A DNA stretch of 64,000 bases from Aradus depressus (GCA_963662175.1 OY759218.1:11524001-11588000); one strand, 5' to 3'; shown: positions 30,951-42,731, numbered from the stretch's first letter. The notes: generated by a model not told the origin, from the sequence alone. Translations and numbers: made by a program.

Positions 30951-31341
30951 TAACAAATTACATTATTCAAGAATTTAATATTATGCAACACTGACACAGT
31001 TAAGAAACCTTTTAATATGTGATCTCACCCTATTAATCCGTTAAATATTTCCCTATATATAGTCTCCATTAGGCTTCCTCTATTCACAACGTTAAAATAA
31101 ATGAAAATAAATTTAAAACTTTTGTTGTCTGTTTCTCCATTACAATTTTTATATGTGAACCTCATTTCAACGTGAAATTCTTAATAATAGCTTGATGGGT
31201 TCGAAGGGGAGGTTGAATGACCGATTTAAAATTAGGTCATCAAATGATGAGAAATGGTATTTGTTTCATGACTATAAATGTAAGACCTGGGAGAAAAATG
31301 AATATTGTATAGAAATAAAGAAAGTCAGAATAAAAATGTAG
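30951..31341. other. Unassigned AT-rich stretch
   Basis: No recognised gene or repeat. Confidence 0.4.
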
Positions 31342-32676
31342 TCGGTGAATACGAATTAATCAATTAACTTTTCGCTGCGATTAAATTGACCAACAATCAA
31401 CATTAAATCCTCATACTAGAGTTTTTGAATTGAGCCCTGAACCCTCCTCTGAACCCCCTCCACTTCTGCCAATTCCGCTGAAAAATGATAAGTGTCGTCC
31501 TAATGGGGTTTTAAATTCACATATGAAATTTTAAGTCGATACATTCATTACCACGGCAGTTATTAAAGTTTTTGAGTTAAACCTCACCCCTAATCCCTCC
31601 CTCCCCTTTGGCAGATTCAGCTGAAAATCGATAGGTGTTGTCTCTATGTGGTTGTGGTCACACATATAAAATTTTGTGTCAATTAATTCGTTCTATCTAT
31701 TAGAGTTTTAATGTTAAGCTTCCCCCTCAATTCCCCTTCCTTTTGGTCGATTTGGCTGAAAAACAATAGGTGTCGTTCTTAGAGGGATCTGTATTCACAT
31801 ATAAAATTTCAGTTTCTATTAATTTCAAAATCAGTTTTTATTAATTTCATTTTACTTTTTTTTAATTGAGGGGCTGATATCAAAAACCACCTTAGTCCAA
31901 ATTTATCAAAATTGAGATTTGAGCGTATTTGTTTCGTCAAAATCAACCCTAGTCCTATGATACAGAGCTTGAAAAAAACCAGTAGTTCTGCAAATACAAC
32001 CTTAGTCCTGGACATGGGTTGCTTTTGACAGAAAGTTTTCATTGTTTGTAACCTGCTTTTTGTAACCTTTCAAATTTTTTTTTTTTCATTAATCATTATT
32101 TAAGTGTTGTTTTTACTTGCAATCATTAATATGGAAGAAAGGTGGCCTAGAAAAAGAATAAAAAAGTTGCAAACAATAAAATATTGGGTAGAGGTAGTGA
32201 TACTTATTACAAAAACAACCTATGTCACATTAGATTTCCGGCAAAAACAACCCATGTCCAGCAACTTCCAACTTTCAGCAAGTATATAGCTTAGAAGCAG
32301 CAATATTTTATTAAAACAATAACAGCCTAGTACAAGCAATATGTTGAACTATACACAGGTTAAATTTTATGAATGTATCTCATTGTACTTAGAAGCGACA
32401 CAGTTTTTTTCAATTCCTGAAAATTTCATTTTTTGGACTAAGGTGGTTTTTGATATCAGCCCCTCAATTTATAAGCTATCTTAATATATACATTCTTTTG
32501 ACGTATTCTATTACCATGTATTGGTTTAACGGAAATAAATTTATTATTATTATTATTAAGCCTCCCCCATACTCCCCCCCTCCACTTTGGCCGATTTGGC
32601 TGAAAATCGATGAGTGTTGTCCTTATGAGGTTTTGGTCACAATATCACATCACTTCGTATAGCTGTGGAAGTAATA
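31342..32676 (+). mobile_element. Family A copy split by LINE E fragment
   Basis: 5' part 31342-31813 ('agtcggtgaatacgaattaa', three units) and 3' part 32557-32676 ('taagcctcccccatactccc', 'cttcgtatagctgtggaagt'). LINE E pieces lie at 31814-31866 and 32466-32556, and a TIR element interrupts LINE E in turn. Confidence 0.75.
31868..32465. mobile_element. Unclassified DNA transposon with 34-bp perfect TIRs
   Basis: Ends are perfect inverted repeats of 34 bp starting GAGGGGCTGATATCAAAAAC. AATT is present on both sides. A second, inner inverted pair is built around 'caacccatgtcc' and 'ggacatgggttg'. The 598-bp body has only short frames (up to 77 codons), none with a transposase signature. Four-base AATT duplication would be unusual, and I cannot assign a superfamily. 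Confidence 0.85.
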
Positions 32677-32930
32677 TAAAATAATAATAAGATAATAATC
32701 CGGAAATTATAATACTTTCTAAATTGTTAAATTATTTTCCTTTTATTTTGAACTTTTTTTTTTGTTGATTATAGTTTCCCAAATGTTGAACAAAGGATAA
32801 GTGAAAGTGTTCCTATGTCAATGAAAATTCAGTTTCCATTGGAAAATGAGAGAAACTTAGTTTTCTGAAAGACCATCTTCTATCTCACTATCCTATTTTG
32901 GATAAGTAAGTAATGAATTATCTTCTTCTT

Positions 32931-33330
32931 CCCCAGTTACATATATAGGTTAGGTTAGGTTTTATGACTCATGCCCGGGCTTTAACTACGAGGTCATATC
33001 GCCTACTACCAGAGTGCTCTTTCGTCACTCTGGTGGACATGGATACCCTAAATTTTTATTCATCTAGGGTAAGGGACCATCGCTTAACGTCCCATCCGAA
33101 GGACGGCGTGCTTAAGTTTATTTTACCTCCCAGATAAAATAAACTAAGGGCCTCGGTCGGGCTACGAACCCACGTTTTTGAAATCAGTAGTCAAGCACGC
33201 AAACCACTGAGCTACCGGCGCCCTATATATATTAAATGTAGGGGAAGTTATGTAATCGGACCGAAATTCGATGCACAGTTTTAATTCGAATTTCATGTTT
33301 TCAGACCTCATTCCAAAAATTGAAATAGAC
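32931..33330 (-). mobile_element. Family A hairpin end split by SINE-1
   Basis: 'cttccccagttacatata' then SINE-1, then 'ttaaatgtaggggaagttat' and 'gtaatcggaccgaaattcga'. The SINE landed in the loop of the terminal hairpin. Confidence 0.75.
32948..33223 (-). mobile_element. SINE-1 with telomere-like tail
   Basis: Tail ggttaggttaggtttt on the + strand, head reverse complement of 'ctgagctaccggcgccc'. ATATATA at both edges is a plausible TSD. A segment around the 'gagcccgactctac' block is deleted. Confidence 0.87.
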
Positions 33331-34698
33331 ACCTATCATCCAGACACCTCCAAGAACACTTGAAAACCCTTCAGTCCTGGTACAAAAAGTGGAGAGTGAA
33401 GGTGAACGACACGAAATCAGTTCACATCGGAAATATACCTGCCCTCCAGTGTACCTTAACAAAAATCCCTTCCCTTTAAAAAACGAAGTCCGTTATCTAG
33501 ACCTCATACTCGACAAACGACTAACTTGGAATCCTCACATGAGACTGAAAAGACAAGAAATCAACAACAGACGTTATACTTTTACCTTTTACCTAGTCTT
33601 AACTATTAGACAAAAGATCCAAACTAACTTTGGAAACAAAACGACTTATATACAACGCAATACTCAAACCTATGTGGACTTACGGACTTGAACTCTGGGG
33701 TTCTGCCAAAGCTTCCAATTTCCAGCGCATCCAATCCAAAATCCTTCATAAAATAGCCAATGCTCCTTATTACGACCCAAAGCTCTTCAAACTGACCTTA
33801 ACGTACCTTTCGTCACTGAAGTCCTAAATTCAAGTAAAAAAATTATTTTCTCTTCTTAGTTCGCACAATAATCCTCTAGTCCGATCCCTCCATTCTGCTA
33901 AACTTCTTCAACGTCGGCTTAAGCGTCAATGGCCTAGAGACCTCTTTAGCAGCAGCAGTGACTGTTAATAAATAACATAGACTAGATTTTGAAAAATAAT
34001 ATAATTATATTTCATTTCAAATACAAGGGCCAGTCGGCGTAGTTAAAAGGAAAAACAAAAATAAACAAAGTTAACCTGATGTGGAGGGGTGAATGTGGAA
34101 GATGGGCTGATGAACTGATCTCCAAACAAGGCCGAGAAGATCTGGGAGTAGGCTGAGGACGCCGTCACACCAGATGAGCCAAGTACCAGACTTCAGAGGT
34201 CCACGGAAAGGCGATCCGGGTTGACGAGAGAAGTTGGTGGCCTTGAGGAGTGCCCTAATGTCAACAGGCTGAAGGACCATGGAAGACTATCTGTCCAACA
34301 CTGACCAGCGGTCATAACACGAACTATTCCCCACTCCCCCACATTCATAGGCTCCTCCCACAAATTGTTAATATGATGTAATATAAACATAAGAATAAAT
34401 TACATGAGTAATATTGACCATAGTTATTATGATAATAATATTAATAATTATTAGAATAATTAATGAAAGAAAACTTAAGAAAAATACCTCTACAAAAAAT
34501 CAAAAATTAATTAAATGTTGCGCTAACAGTGACAGTAACAGTGATTAGTTACAAATGAGAGGAAATCAGTGAGTAGGGAGTGTCATAACTGGGTGATTTC
34601 TCCCCTCTTGACATTTTGACATTGCCATTATCTCTTTATTAGCACATTTGCTTGTTGTATTTATTTTTATGCAGTTGTAAATAGCTATTAATGTAAAT
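33330..34698 (+). mobile_element. Jockey-like LINE (J), RT C-terminus and 3' UTR
   Basis: Frames read SWYKKWRVKVNDTKSVHI, then VRYLDLILDKRLTWNPHMRL, then RLIYNAILKPMWTYGLELWG and SAKASNFQRIQSKILHKIAN. These are the thumb and C-terminal blocks (LGxxLDxxLTW, YGxELWG) of Jockey-clade RTs. At least two frameshifts. The 3' UTR 'gtgatttctcccctcttgac' is shared with 7350 and 50330. A solo LTR interrupts it at 33963. Confidence 0.85.
33963..34528. mobile_element. Solo LTR with 5-bp TSD
   Basis: Begins TGTTAATAAATAAC and ends GTTGCGCTAACA (TG...CA, with short TGTTA/TAACA inverted ends). GTGAC occurs at 33958-33962 and 34529-34533. Excising it joins 'agcagcagtgac' to 'agtaacagtgattagttaca', the LINE sequence seen uninterrupted at 45490 and (complemented) 50440. 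566 bp. Gypsy, Pao/BEL or Copia cannot be decided without internal sequence. Confidence 0.88.
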
Positions 34699-34946
34699 AA
34701 AAAAATCTGTCTGCCTGTGGGTCTGTGAACAAGATAACTCCCGAAATAACGAATGTATCGACACGAAATTGTATATGTAATTGTATATCTAGAACTCTCT
34801 GAGGGCAACACCTAATGATTTTCAGCCAAATCAAGGGAAGGGGTGATTATGAGGGAGGATTAACTCAACAATTCTAATAACTTCCGTTGTAATGATTGTA
34901 TTCAAGGCCTTATAAGATCAATTAATTTTCAGCGTAAGCAGCCTAA

Positions 34947-35689
34947 GGCTTCTTCACCAAAGCCGAGCCGAGCCGGGCCGGGCGAAGCCGAGCCGAGCGG
35001 AATCTGCCTGCGTTCGCACCGAAGCCGATTCGCTCTCAGTAGGTTTTCTAGCCTTGTAGTGAGAGGTGCTTCTTTCCTATTCAGTCTCAGTTTAAACGTG
35101 GTGCAAAATAATGTCATCAACTGTGATGATGATGATGTTATTGGATAGTTCATCACTTGATGATGAATGTGTGGAATTTTCAGGTATCTGTCGACAGGAT
35201 TATCTTATGGAGCCCTCAGCGATGCATTCAAAATTGGAACCTCTACGGTTCATTACATTATTGCAGAAGTTTGCACACCAATTTGGGATAAGTTAGTTCC
35301 GATTCACATCCCGGTCCATGTACTTCTTGTTAGATTGATCCCACAACGGAGGTCTTTCTTGAATCGAACTAATTAATATTTCTTCTACTCATTATAATAT
35401 TAAAAAATTTAAAAAAACAAAAACCACTTGAAACAATAAAAAAACAATATATTGCGCAATATGATGTAACTCACTGGGCTGAAACACCGAACTAGACTGA
35501 ATGACGGAAGAAACCGCTTGGCAGAAAACGCTCGAATTGGCGTAGGTGTACTGCTCAAAACCGCTCGGCCTCGCTCGGCGCGGCTCGGCCTTGGTTTGAA
35601 TACTCCCATGCAAACCCTGCGTATTTAGCGCTCAAGCGTTTTCCGCCCGGCTCGGCTCGGCTCGGCCCGGCTTTGGTGTGAAACCCCAC
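34947..35689 (+). mobile_element. PIF/Harbinger-type transposon, GC-rich ends
   Basis: TAA on both sides (34944-34946 and 35690-35692) is the expected TWA duplication. Ends contain CACCAAAGCCGAGCC / GGCTCGGC...GGCTTTGGTG with several CCGAG units, making the termini unusually GC-rich for this window. It encodes a fused transposase remnant (35111-35376). 743 bp, internally deleted. Confidence 0.88.
35111..35376 (+). pseudogene. Harbinger transposase remnant, internally deleted
   Basis: An N-terminal peptide beginning MSSTVMMMMLLDSSSLDDE is followed, in another frame, by RYLSTGLSYGALSDAFKIGT and STVHYIIAEVCTPIWDKLVP. The second block is the helix-turn-helix-like region preceding the DDE domain of HARBI1-type transposases. 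No catalytic acids remain. Confidence 0.85.
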
Positions 35690-35885
35690 TAAGGGGAGGG
35701 GTGGGGTTAAAAGGCGAGGCTCAACTTAAAAATCCCAATAACTGCCGGTTTAATGATTGTATCGACACAAAATTTTATTTGTGAATCCAGAACCTCCTAA
35801 TGACGACACATACTCGTAATAATTATCAGCCAAATAGACCAATGGGAAGGGGGGGGGGGGGGAGGGGGGATTAACGTTAAGGCTC

Positions 35886-36284
35886 CCGGGGAACCAAGGC
35901 GGGAACTAGAGGCCAAGCTAGGAACTCTTACAACATTCAGCCATATTGTTAATACACCATATATACAGCTTCCCTTTTGTTAACCCTAGAAAACACGTTA
36001 TGGCTCCCGGGAAAACGTGATGATTCACAGTTCTCTGTTCCCACCGACTTTTCACTCTTGTCATCATGATGCCATTCAGAATAAAACTATACAATTTTTT
36101 TTTTTGTGAACATGTATATTTACGTTTTTTGTGAAGTGGGAACAAACATCATTTTTGTGCCATCATTTCGGAGAAAAGCACGGAAAAATCTCAAAATTAA
36201 GTGTGTTTAGGATATTTCAATTTGGTACAACTCAAAATATATTACAACTATGAAAAAAATCACTGACTATGTATTTCACCAGCC
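35886..36284. other. Unassigned stretch
   Basis: The word 'ggctcccggg' occurs twice (35881 and 36001) near 'aaaacgtgatg'. No gene or repeat family recognised. Confidence 0.4.
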
Positions 36285-37062
36285 CAAATTAATTACTAAA
36301 ACTCAATATTTGACTTATACAGTGGCTTCTGAATCCAAATACTAAATTTTGTAAAAAATATAACGAAAAATTTTTTAAAAATATATTCTATTTCACAAAA
36401 TATGTGGGAGTACTTTCGGTATTGCTACCATCTTCAGTCTCGACTTAACAAATACTAAATTGAAGTTAAACCAGTTTACAATCCAAACTGTCCCTTTTCC
36501 AGCCCCAAGGGGTTTTTCCGTGTCGCTCCTGTACAGTCTCAAAAACATGGAAACATTATAAATAAAATTTCGTCTCAAATCCTAATAATACAAGAAAAAT
36601 TTTGAAACTATGTACTGATAAAATACAATATATTAAATGAATAAAAAATTACAATAATAAATATACGAATAAAAAAAAACGAGAAAGTATCACTAAATTT
36701 TTTGTCGATACATTCCTTACATCGGCAGTTATTTTAGTTTTGAAGTTGAGCCACCCTCTGATCCGTCTTCCCTTCAGTCGATTCCGCTGAAAAATTATAT
36801 ATGTCGTCCTTATAGGATTTTGAATTTACATATAAAATTTTGTTTTGATATATTCATTACTACGGCAGTTAACAGAGTTTTTGTGTTTAGCCTCTCCCTA
36901 ATTCCCCCTTCCATTTGGCCGATTTGGCTGAAAATCAGTAGGTGTCGCCTTCATGGGGTTCTAGATACATATATAAAATTCCTTGTCCATACATTCATTC
37001 TATCGGGGAGTTATCGTGTTCACAGACACGCACACAGTGTTTCTTTTTTGGAATTTTTTAAG
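36285..37062 (+). mobile_element. Family A copy split by Penelope end
   Basis: 'atatttgacttatacagtgg' before and 'gtcgatacattccttacatc' after the insert. ACTAAATTTT is repeated at both junctions, consistent with a target duplication. Confidence 0.72.
36357..36690 (-). mobile_element. Penelope-like terminal block
   Basis: Shares 'gagtactttcggtattgcta', 'ccagtttacaatccaaac' and 'aggggtttttccgtgtcgct' with 16640-16780 and 63310-63440. Hammerhead-like core complemented at 36413-36437 (CTGAAGA, GGTA-GCAA-TACC, GAAA). The upstream stem I half is mutated relative to the 16638 copy. Confidence 0.75.
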
Positions 37063-37559
37063 GTTTTCCGTGTACCTCACGCCACTGGACTGAACAAATT
37101 AAGGAAGAAATGCAGTTGGTTTGTTTTGAATGTACCTGGCACATTTTCTCCTGAGAGTCTGGAGAGACAACCGGAGCTTTCCTGAGTCAGGTATCTCTCC
37201 AAACTTGAGTCTAGTCAAGTCAGGATACACAGAAACCAGTAATCTTATCTGACTTTCGTCAAGTCAAATCACAGATCGTAGAAGGGTTTTGTTTTAACGT
37301 CTCGACCCATAGAACCCTAAGAAACATTATTATGAGTTACAAAAGTTGCTTGTCTATTGAAGTTAGGCAAGATCGTAAACAACAACAACCGTCAGTGTAT
37401 AGGTTATGAACTCTGGAAAAGGTTTCGAATCTTTGTTCATAACGAAGCATTTCCTGGATGCACCAAATGCAAAATGCAATATTTAAAAAACTGCATTTAT
37501 ATCCATATAATATATTTTTTTCTTATTTATCAAATTTCTTCGACATCTTAGATTTTCGT
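37063..37559. other. Unassigned stretch
   Basis: Repeated 'gactttc', 'cttgagtc' and 'gtcaagtca' words near 37200-37270 recall those at 8960-9100. No family named. Confidence 0.35.
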
Positions 37560-37800
37560 AGTTCTATTTTGTCTAAAAGACAGGTGTTGTGAGTTTGTGT
37601 CCAGTGTAGTGAACAAAAAACAAACTCACAACACCGTCACCACACATCCACTCAAGTCATTATAAGGCCCTGAAGAAGAAAATAAATTGTTTTCGAAACG
37701 TTGGCCAAACGATGCATTTTGACCGATGCATTGCATTTTCTTTCACATGACAGAACCTCGATTTCCTTTTACATTGAAAAGATACTGTCGACTCTATTAA
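37560..37800 (+). repeat. K repeat with best hammerhead-like motif of its family
   Basis: 'gttgtgagtttgtgtcca' and its complement 'caaactcacaacacc' form a 15-bp foldback at the left. 'aaagatactgtcgactctat' at the right is shared with 19250-19270. The motif is listed at 37666. Confidence 0.65.
37666..37706 (+). ncRNA. Hammerhead-like motif, K repeat
   Basis: GGCC, CTGAAGA, A, stem II GAAAAT/GTTTTC with loop AAATT, GAAAC, GTT, GGCC. Stem I is a perfect GGCC/GGCC. Stem III is AC/GT with no loop, so only a dimeric fold would be complete. One extra A precedes stem II. Confidence 0.58.
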
Positions 37801-37806
37801 TCATTA

Positions 37807-38370
37807 TAACTTTTTTTTTACTTCTGTAATACGAATTTATGTAATCGGTAAACAATTTGATTGTGTTTTCAACGGAATTTTATTTTTTCGACCTCCTGAT
37901 TCCAAAAATGAAAAAAAAAGTCTGTGTGTATGTGAACACGATAACTCATGATACAATGAATCTATATTGTCGATATCGACACGAAATTTCATATGTCAAT
38001 TCAAAGTCTTATAAGGACGACACCTATCAATTTTCAGCAGAACCAGCCGAAGTGGTGGGTGGATCAGAGGAGGGCTCAACTCAAAAATTTCAGTAACTGT
38101 CCCAATATATCGACACAAAATTTAGTATAATTCAGAAGTCCCTATAAGTCAACTATTAATTCTTTGCCCAAACAGTCGATTAAGTTTGGAGAGAACGAAA
38201 ACTTAATAGATTAATAATGGGGAAGTACATTGCCGGTGATTAACCGAGAACTTTTTATTTTTGGAATTAGGGGGTTGGAAAACATGAAATTCCGGTGAAA
38301 ACTAAATATGGATTTTCTGACAGATTAAATAACGTCCTCTATACATCTTATAGTTGGAGAAATAATACTA
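37807..38370. mobile_element. Two family A pieces in inverted order
   Basis: Minus copy 37807-38243 from 'acttctgtaatacgaattta' to 'ggggaagtacattgccggtg', then + 3' end 38244-38370 ('tttttatttttggaattagg', 'tatagttggagaaataa'). The junction is the same T-run type as at 1653. Confidence 0.72.
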
Positions 38371-38589
38371 AAGTTTTATATGATCTTGGATAAGTAAAAT
38401 ACTTAATTCCTTTTAAATTCTGTTAATTGAATATCTAACGGCGGTCATTAGATGTCGATAAGCTAGTCTCTCTCTCGACAGGTTCCTTGCTCCAATAAAA
38501 AAATGACATTTAATTGGTTGTAATAAGGACCGTTTGAAAAGCCCCCTCCCCCATTGGAAATGAATTTACACTAGATAAATCGACTAAGA

Positions 38590-38958
38590 TTTATATACTA
38601 TACTAAGTTTTCGCTCTCCCTCTAAAACCCTGTTTTCGTCAATATATTCTTTACATCGGCTGTTATTACAGTTTTTTTGTTACCCCCCCCCCCCCCCCCC
38701 CCCCCCCCCCCTTTGCCCGATTTGGCTGAAAAACAATACCGTCCTTATGGAGTTTTGGGCACAGATTTAAAATTTAGTGTCGATACATTCATTATATCGG
38801 TAATTATCCTGTACGTTGACACACAGATGACATGACATTTTTACTTCCCTAACTACAGAATTACGGTAGAGAACGTGATTTCCAATAAAAACTCAAAATC
38901 TAATTTTTTGACCGATTACATAAATACATAGGTACATCATATAGCTAAGGACTTGGAA
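38590..38958 (+). mobile_element. Family A with 29-C homopolymer
   Basis: 'aagttttcgctctccctcta', units with 'gtcaatatattctttacatc' and 'gtcgatacattcattatatc', and a pure C-run at 38683-38711 where other copies read 'cctccccctaatcccccct'. Confidence 0.72.
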
Positions 38959-39454
38959 AGAGGCGAGAGTATTTTTGTTAATGTCTGCTCCCTAAAGGGA
39001 GGTATTTTTTGGCATTAAAATACCAAAATCTAACAAAGCCAACTTTTTAAATAAGAGTGTAAAAATAGTGAGAACCATCTCTTGAGACGTAGGACCCCAA
39101 ACGTCCTACTCGTTGCAAGAGTTTCGTGCTGTGGTGTGTCCTCTCTTAAATAGGGTGGACCCGACGTGACGAGACAGATACACGACATGGAACTAAATGT
39201 AGATTAGCTGTGTCTCAAGTGTGAGTTTCAAATTGACAAGGGACATACGACTGTGATGTAACACCTTAAAGTATGAGATTGCGACATGAGATCTGACACG
39301 GGTTACTGTCCGTCCCGGTCATGGCAATTTTTGATGACCTTTTTTTTTTTTTTGTTAGACAAAGGGTGGGGGAAACCTGATGTGAAATTTTCGATTTTTG
39401 TCTATTAGTTTTTGTAGTCAGACAAAAATTCTATCTTGAAAAATTGAAAAAGAA
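38959..39454. other. Unassigned unique stretch
   Basis: Moderate GC with the foldback 'gacgtaggaccccaaacgtc' (39090-39110). No coding motif recognised. Confidence 0.35.
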
Positions 39455-40192
39455 TTTACACAAAATAAATCAATGAAGGGGGATAAGAGGAGAGGCTTAA
39501 CTCAAAAAATAATAACTGACGTTGTAATGAATTTATTGACACGAAATTTCATATGAAAATTCAAAACACCATAAGAGCGACACTTATTTATTTTTTGAGG
39601 AATCGTTAAAAGGGGAGGGGGGATCAGAGGGGGGCTCGACTCAAAAAACCCCAACAACTGCCAGTGTAATGTATCGATATGAAATTTCATATTTAAAACC
39701 CAATGGGGACAAAACCTGCCAAATTCCCAAGATATCGGCTGAAAGTAAGGGGGGTTCAGGGATGAGGAGCTCAACTCAAATACAGTAAAAACTGCCGATG
39801 TAATGAATTTATCGACACAAAATTTAGTATGAGGATTTAGAAGTCCCAATGTAAATCAACTATTGAATATTGTTACAAACGGTCGACTGCTTTTGAAGGG
39901 GGAGCGAAAAAGTAATTGATTAATTCATTCTGGGAAGTACATTGCCAGTGATTCATCTATGAATTTTTTTTAAAAATGTTTTTTATACATTCTAACCTTC
40001 GCAGTATATCTTTGGTGCAGCTTCTGTGTACAACAAAACAAAAAATATCGTTTGTATTATCCAATGCGAAAAACGGTTAGTACCAAGCGTTATAACATTG
40101 TCCAAATCTGAGGAAAGTCACCTGTTGAATATTAGCACAAATGGTCGACTGGTATTGGAGTAAGACGAGAAGTTAATTAATTAATTCGTCCT
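39455..40192 (-). mobile_element. Family A copy, repeat D, and A scrap
   Basis: 39455-39965 is a family A copy lacking the hairpin ('tttagtatgaggatttagaa', 'ggaagtacattgccagtgat'). 39972-40115 is repeat D inverted. 40118-40192 is another A 5'-end piece ('cacaaatggtcgactggtat'). Confidence 0.7.
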
Positions 40193-41359
40193 CACAACCC
40201 AAAGAGGATGACATCCCATGTTTTGAACCCTTATTATTTTTAGTATATATATTTTTTTTTTCCCTAAAAAACCAAACAATTTCTATTGTAAATTCTTGAA
40301 ACGTGTTTTTTTTATTTTTCAATTTAGCTTTACATCCTTTTTTCCAATGGCTGAACAAATGTTTTGCTTTCTGAAAAGCTATGAGACAAAAAAAAATGTT
40401 GTTAGGAACTTTTCTAAAACTATATGGGATGTATGATTTTCAATATTTTTTTCAGAAATTGAAAGCTGAGTTTAAAAACAATTTTGATAGGAACTATGAG
40501 TAACAAGGTTATATTGTGTTATGAATGAAACGTATTGTACGTATTCAACGTATGAAACTTCATAATTGGATTCACTCTATTATTTTATAAAATGTAATAT
40601 CCTATTTAGAAAAAAGGTAAATTGTATCTCGCTTTCCGGGAACAAAATGTCCGGAAATTCTGAATCAAGAATGGGCGGGGAGTGAGGATTGGGCTTAACT
40701 AGGGAATTTTCGTTGGGGGGGGGGGGGGGGGGGGGGGAGAGATGGGCTCTTTCAAATTGAGTATTGGACCTCCTGGCCAACAAATGAATATAAATAATAA
40801 ATTAAATAATAAAAGACTTTGGATTCTTCAAGGGTTGGCATTCAACAAAACGACAAAAGCTCAGAACGGATTTTTGATGAGATAGAGCGATTTATAACGT
40901 CCTATATCCGTCTTTTTGAGGAGAACCGTCACGCTGAATATCGGGAATTTGTGATCAGTTACAGATAAGGCCCGGTTAAGTGAAACTCAAGCGGTCACTT
41001 GCAATTAGAAACACTTGATATCCTTGTAGCCTCTGAAACGTTTTAATAGGAACTTTCAAAATGCCCATGGCTAAGGCCAGTGCTCCAGAGGAAAATACAG
41101 GTTGTCCACAAACAGGGGAAACTGGAATACATCGGGGAATTTTTTTAATGATAGGGAGAAGAGGAAAAATATTAGGGAATTAAAAAATCATCCGGGGAAA
41201 AATCTGCAAAGCTCAAGGAATTACACTTTTCAAAAAATAGAAGAATAATAATTCACAGGAAAATTAGTTGAACATTGTCTGATACCTCTTGTATACCTGC
41301 CTTCATATTTACATTTATTTCCTAGCTGTGTGTTCCATCGTTTCACAGTTCACATTATA
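40193..41359. other. Long unassigned stretch
   Basis: Contains a 23-G run at 40715-40737. No gene or repeat family identified. Short frames are AT-driven. Confidence 0.35.
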
Positions 41360-41636
41360 CAGTAGACTCTCCCTTATCCGGCTTTGCCGGGACCGACGCG
41401 AACAATTAAAGCATAAAAAAAAGTGTTTTTAGGTGAGCTAAGGAAATAAACACGTATGTATTTTGTTGATAACATTTATTAAATTGACAAATATTTTGAA
41501 ATCTGCGTTTAATTAAGTGAAGTAATAAAATATTGTTTTAGCGTTCCCTTCATTATAAATACAATGTATTGAATGTTAATTTCAGTTTAACAAATTTGAT
41601 ATTATTTTGCGAGCGCCGGATAAGGGAGAGTCTACT
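41360..41636. mobile_element. Pogo/Tigger-like MITE
   Basis: Left end CAGTAGACTCTCCCTTATCC, right end complemented AGTAGACTCTCCCTTATCCG, with TA at the outer edges. The CAGTAGA...CTC start is characteristic of pogo-group Tc1/mariner elements. 277 bp, non-coding. Confidence 0.82.
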
Positions 41637-41911
41637 ATATATGAAATATATGGATATTTTTGTGGTACAAACCTCTTCAATATGTGCTAATATAAAAATG
41701 ATTTGGACCCGATATAAGTTTCAACCTTGGCGCAAGAGCTGTTTGAAATTTCAAAATGCCTCGATTTTATTACTTTTTTAGGTATGTCTAATTTCTTTTC
41801 TTTCTTATCTGTAATTTGGCGCAACTATGCCCATCGCATATTATTTCTGGCTATTTTAGAGTATGTAGAATTTTCTAAAATATTACGGGGCATGGCGAAA
41901 AACGGATTTTA

Positions 41912-42280
41912 CTTCAACAGCTAAACGAAGTATATTGGAAATTATCTAATCGGTCAGAAATTCGATGTTCAGTTTTCACCTGAATTCCATGTGTTTCTGA
42001 CACCAAAAATGAAAAGAAAAAAAAAAAAAATTATGTCTGTGAACACGATAAATCCCGATAGAATGAAAGTATCAACACGAAATTTGATATGTGTATCCAG
42101 AACTAAACTCAAGAACCCAAAAACTGCCGACGTAATAAGTATATAGTATGAGTTTTCAGTCTCCGTGAGAGTCAACAATTGATTTTTTAACCAAAACGGT
42201 CAATTTTTGTTAGGGGGAGAGCGAAAACGTAGTTGATGAATTCATGCTGGGGAAGTACATAGCGGGGGATTCAGTGACTT
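41912..42280 (-). mobile_element. Family A, short complete copy
   Basis: Hairpin end 'acttcaacagctaaacgaag' and 5' end 'gctggggaagtacatagcgg' both present, but only about one and a half internal units. About 370 bp: unit number varies between copies. Confidence 0.75.
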
Positions 42281-42731
42281 TTATATTTTTTAAGAATTTA
42301 GATTTTGAATTAATTTTTTTAGCAATTAAGACGGGCATCAGTACACAGTCGAAAAAGTAACCCTAGAGTTGATTATTAAATATGATTCTATTGATTACTT
42401 TAATATGATTTTATGGTTCTATTGATTACTTACATATGACTTTATGATTCAATTGATTACTTAACTATGATTATTTTATTTTCGTATTTTTGATATGACT
42501 CTTATTCTCATTTTCAGTGTGTTCAATAAGCATTTCAAAAAAAGAAAATTTTTTCAAAATAATTAATCAATTTAATTTATAAAAGAATTTAGAAAAACCA
42601 AACAATTTACTGCATTTGTCTTCAGATGTTCTCTTAAGTTAGTTCTTTTTTTACACAGAAGACATACAATTAATTTTTATGAATTTATTTGAAATTATTT
42701 CAAATGTTCACAATTTCATGAAAACAGTTGT
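42281..42731. other. Unassigned, with 31-bp tandem repeat
   Basis: Units at 42391-42421, 42422-42452 and 42453-42483 each start TTGATTACTT. Otherwise AT-rich and featureless. Confidence 0.55.

Larger units (their letters stand above)
34699..35885 (-). mobile_element. Family A copy split by Harbinger element
   Basis: Left 34699-34946 ('ctgtgaacaagataactccc', 'aattaattttcagcgtaagc'), right 35690-35885 ('aaaaatcccaataactgccg', then a G-run of 14 at 35849-35862). Confidence 0.78.

Noticed and set aside
32948..32963. Telomeric or interstitial TTAGG array
   Set aside because: Only two to three units, always at the tail of SINE-1; it belongs to the SINE.
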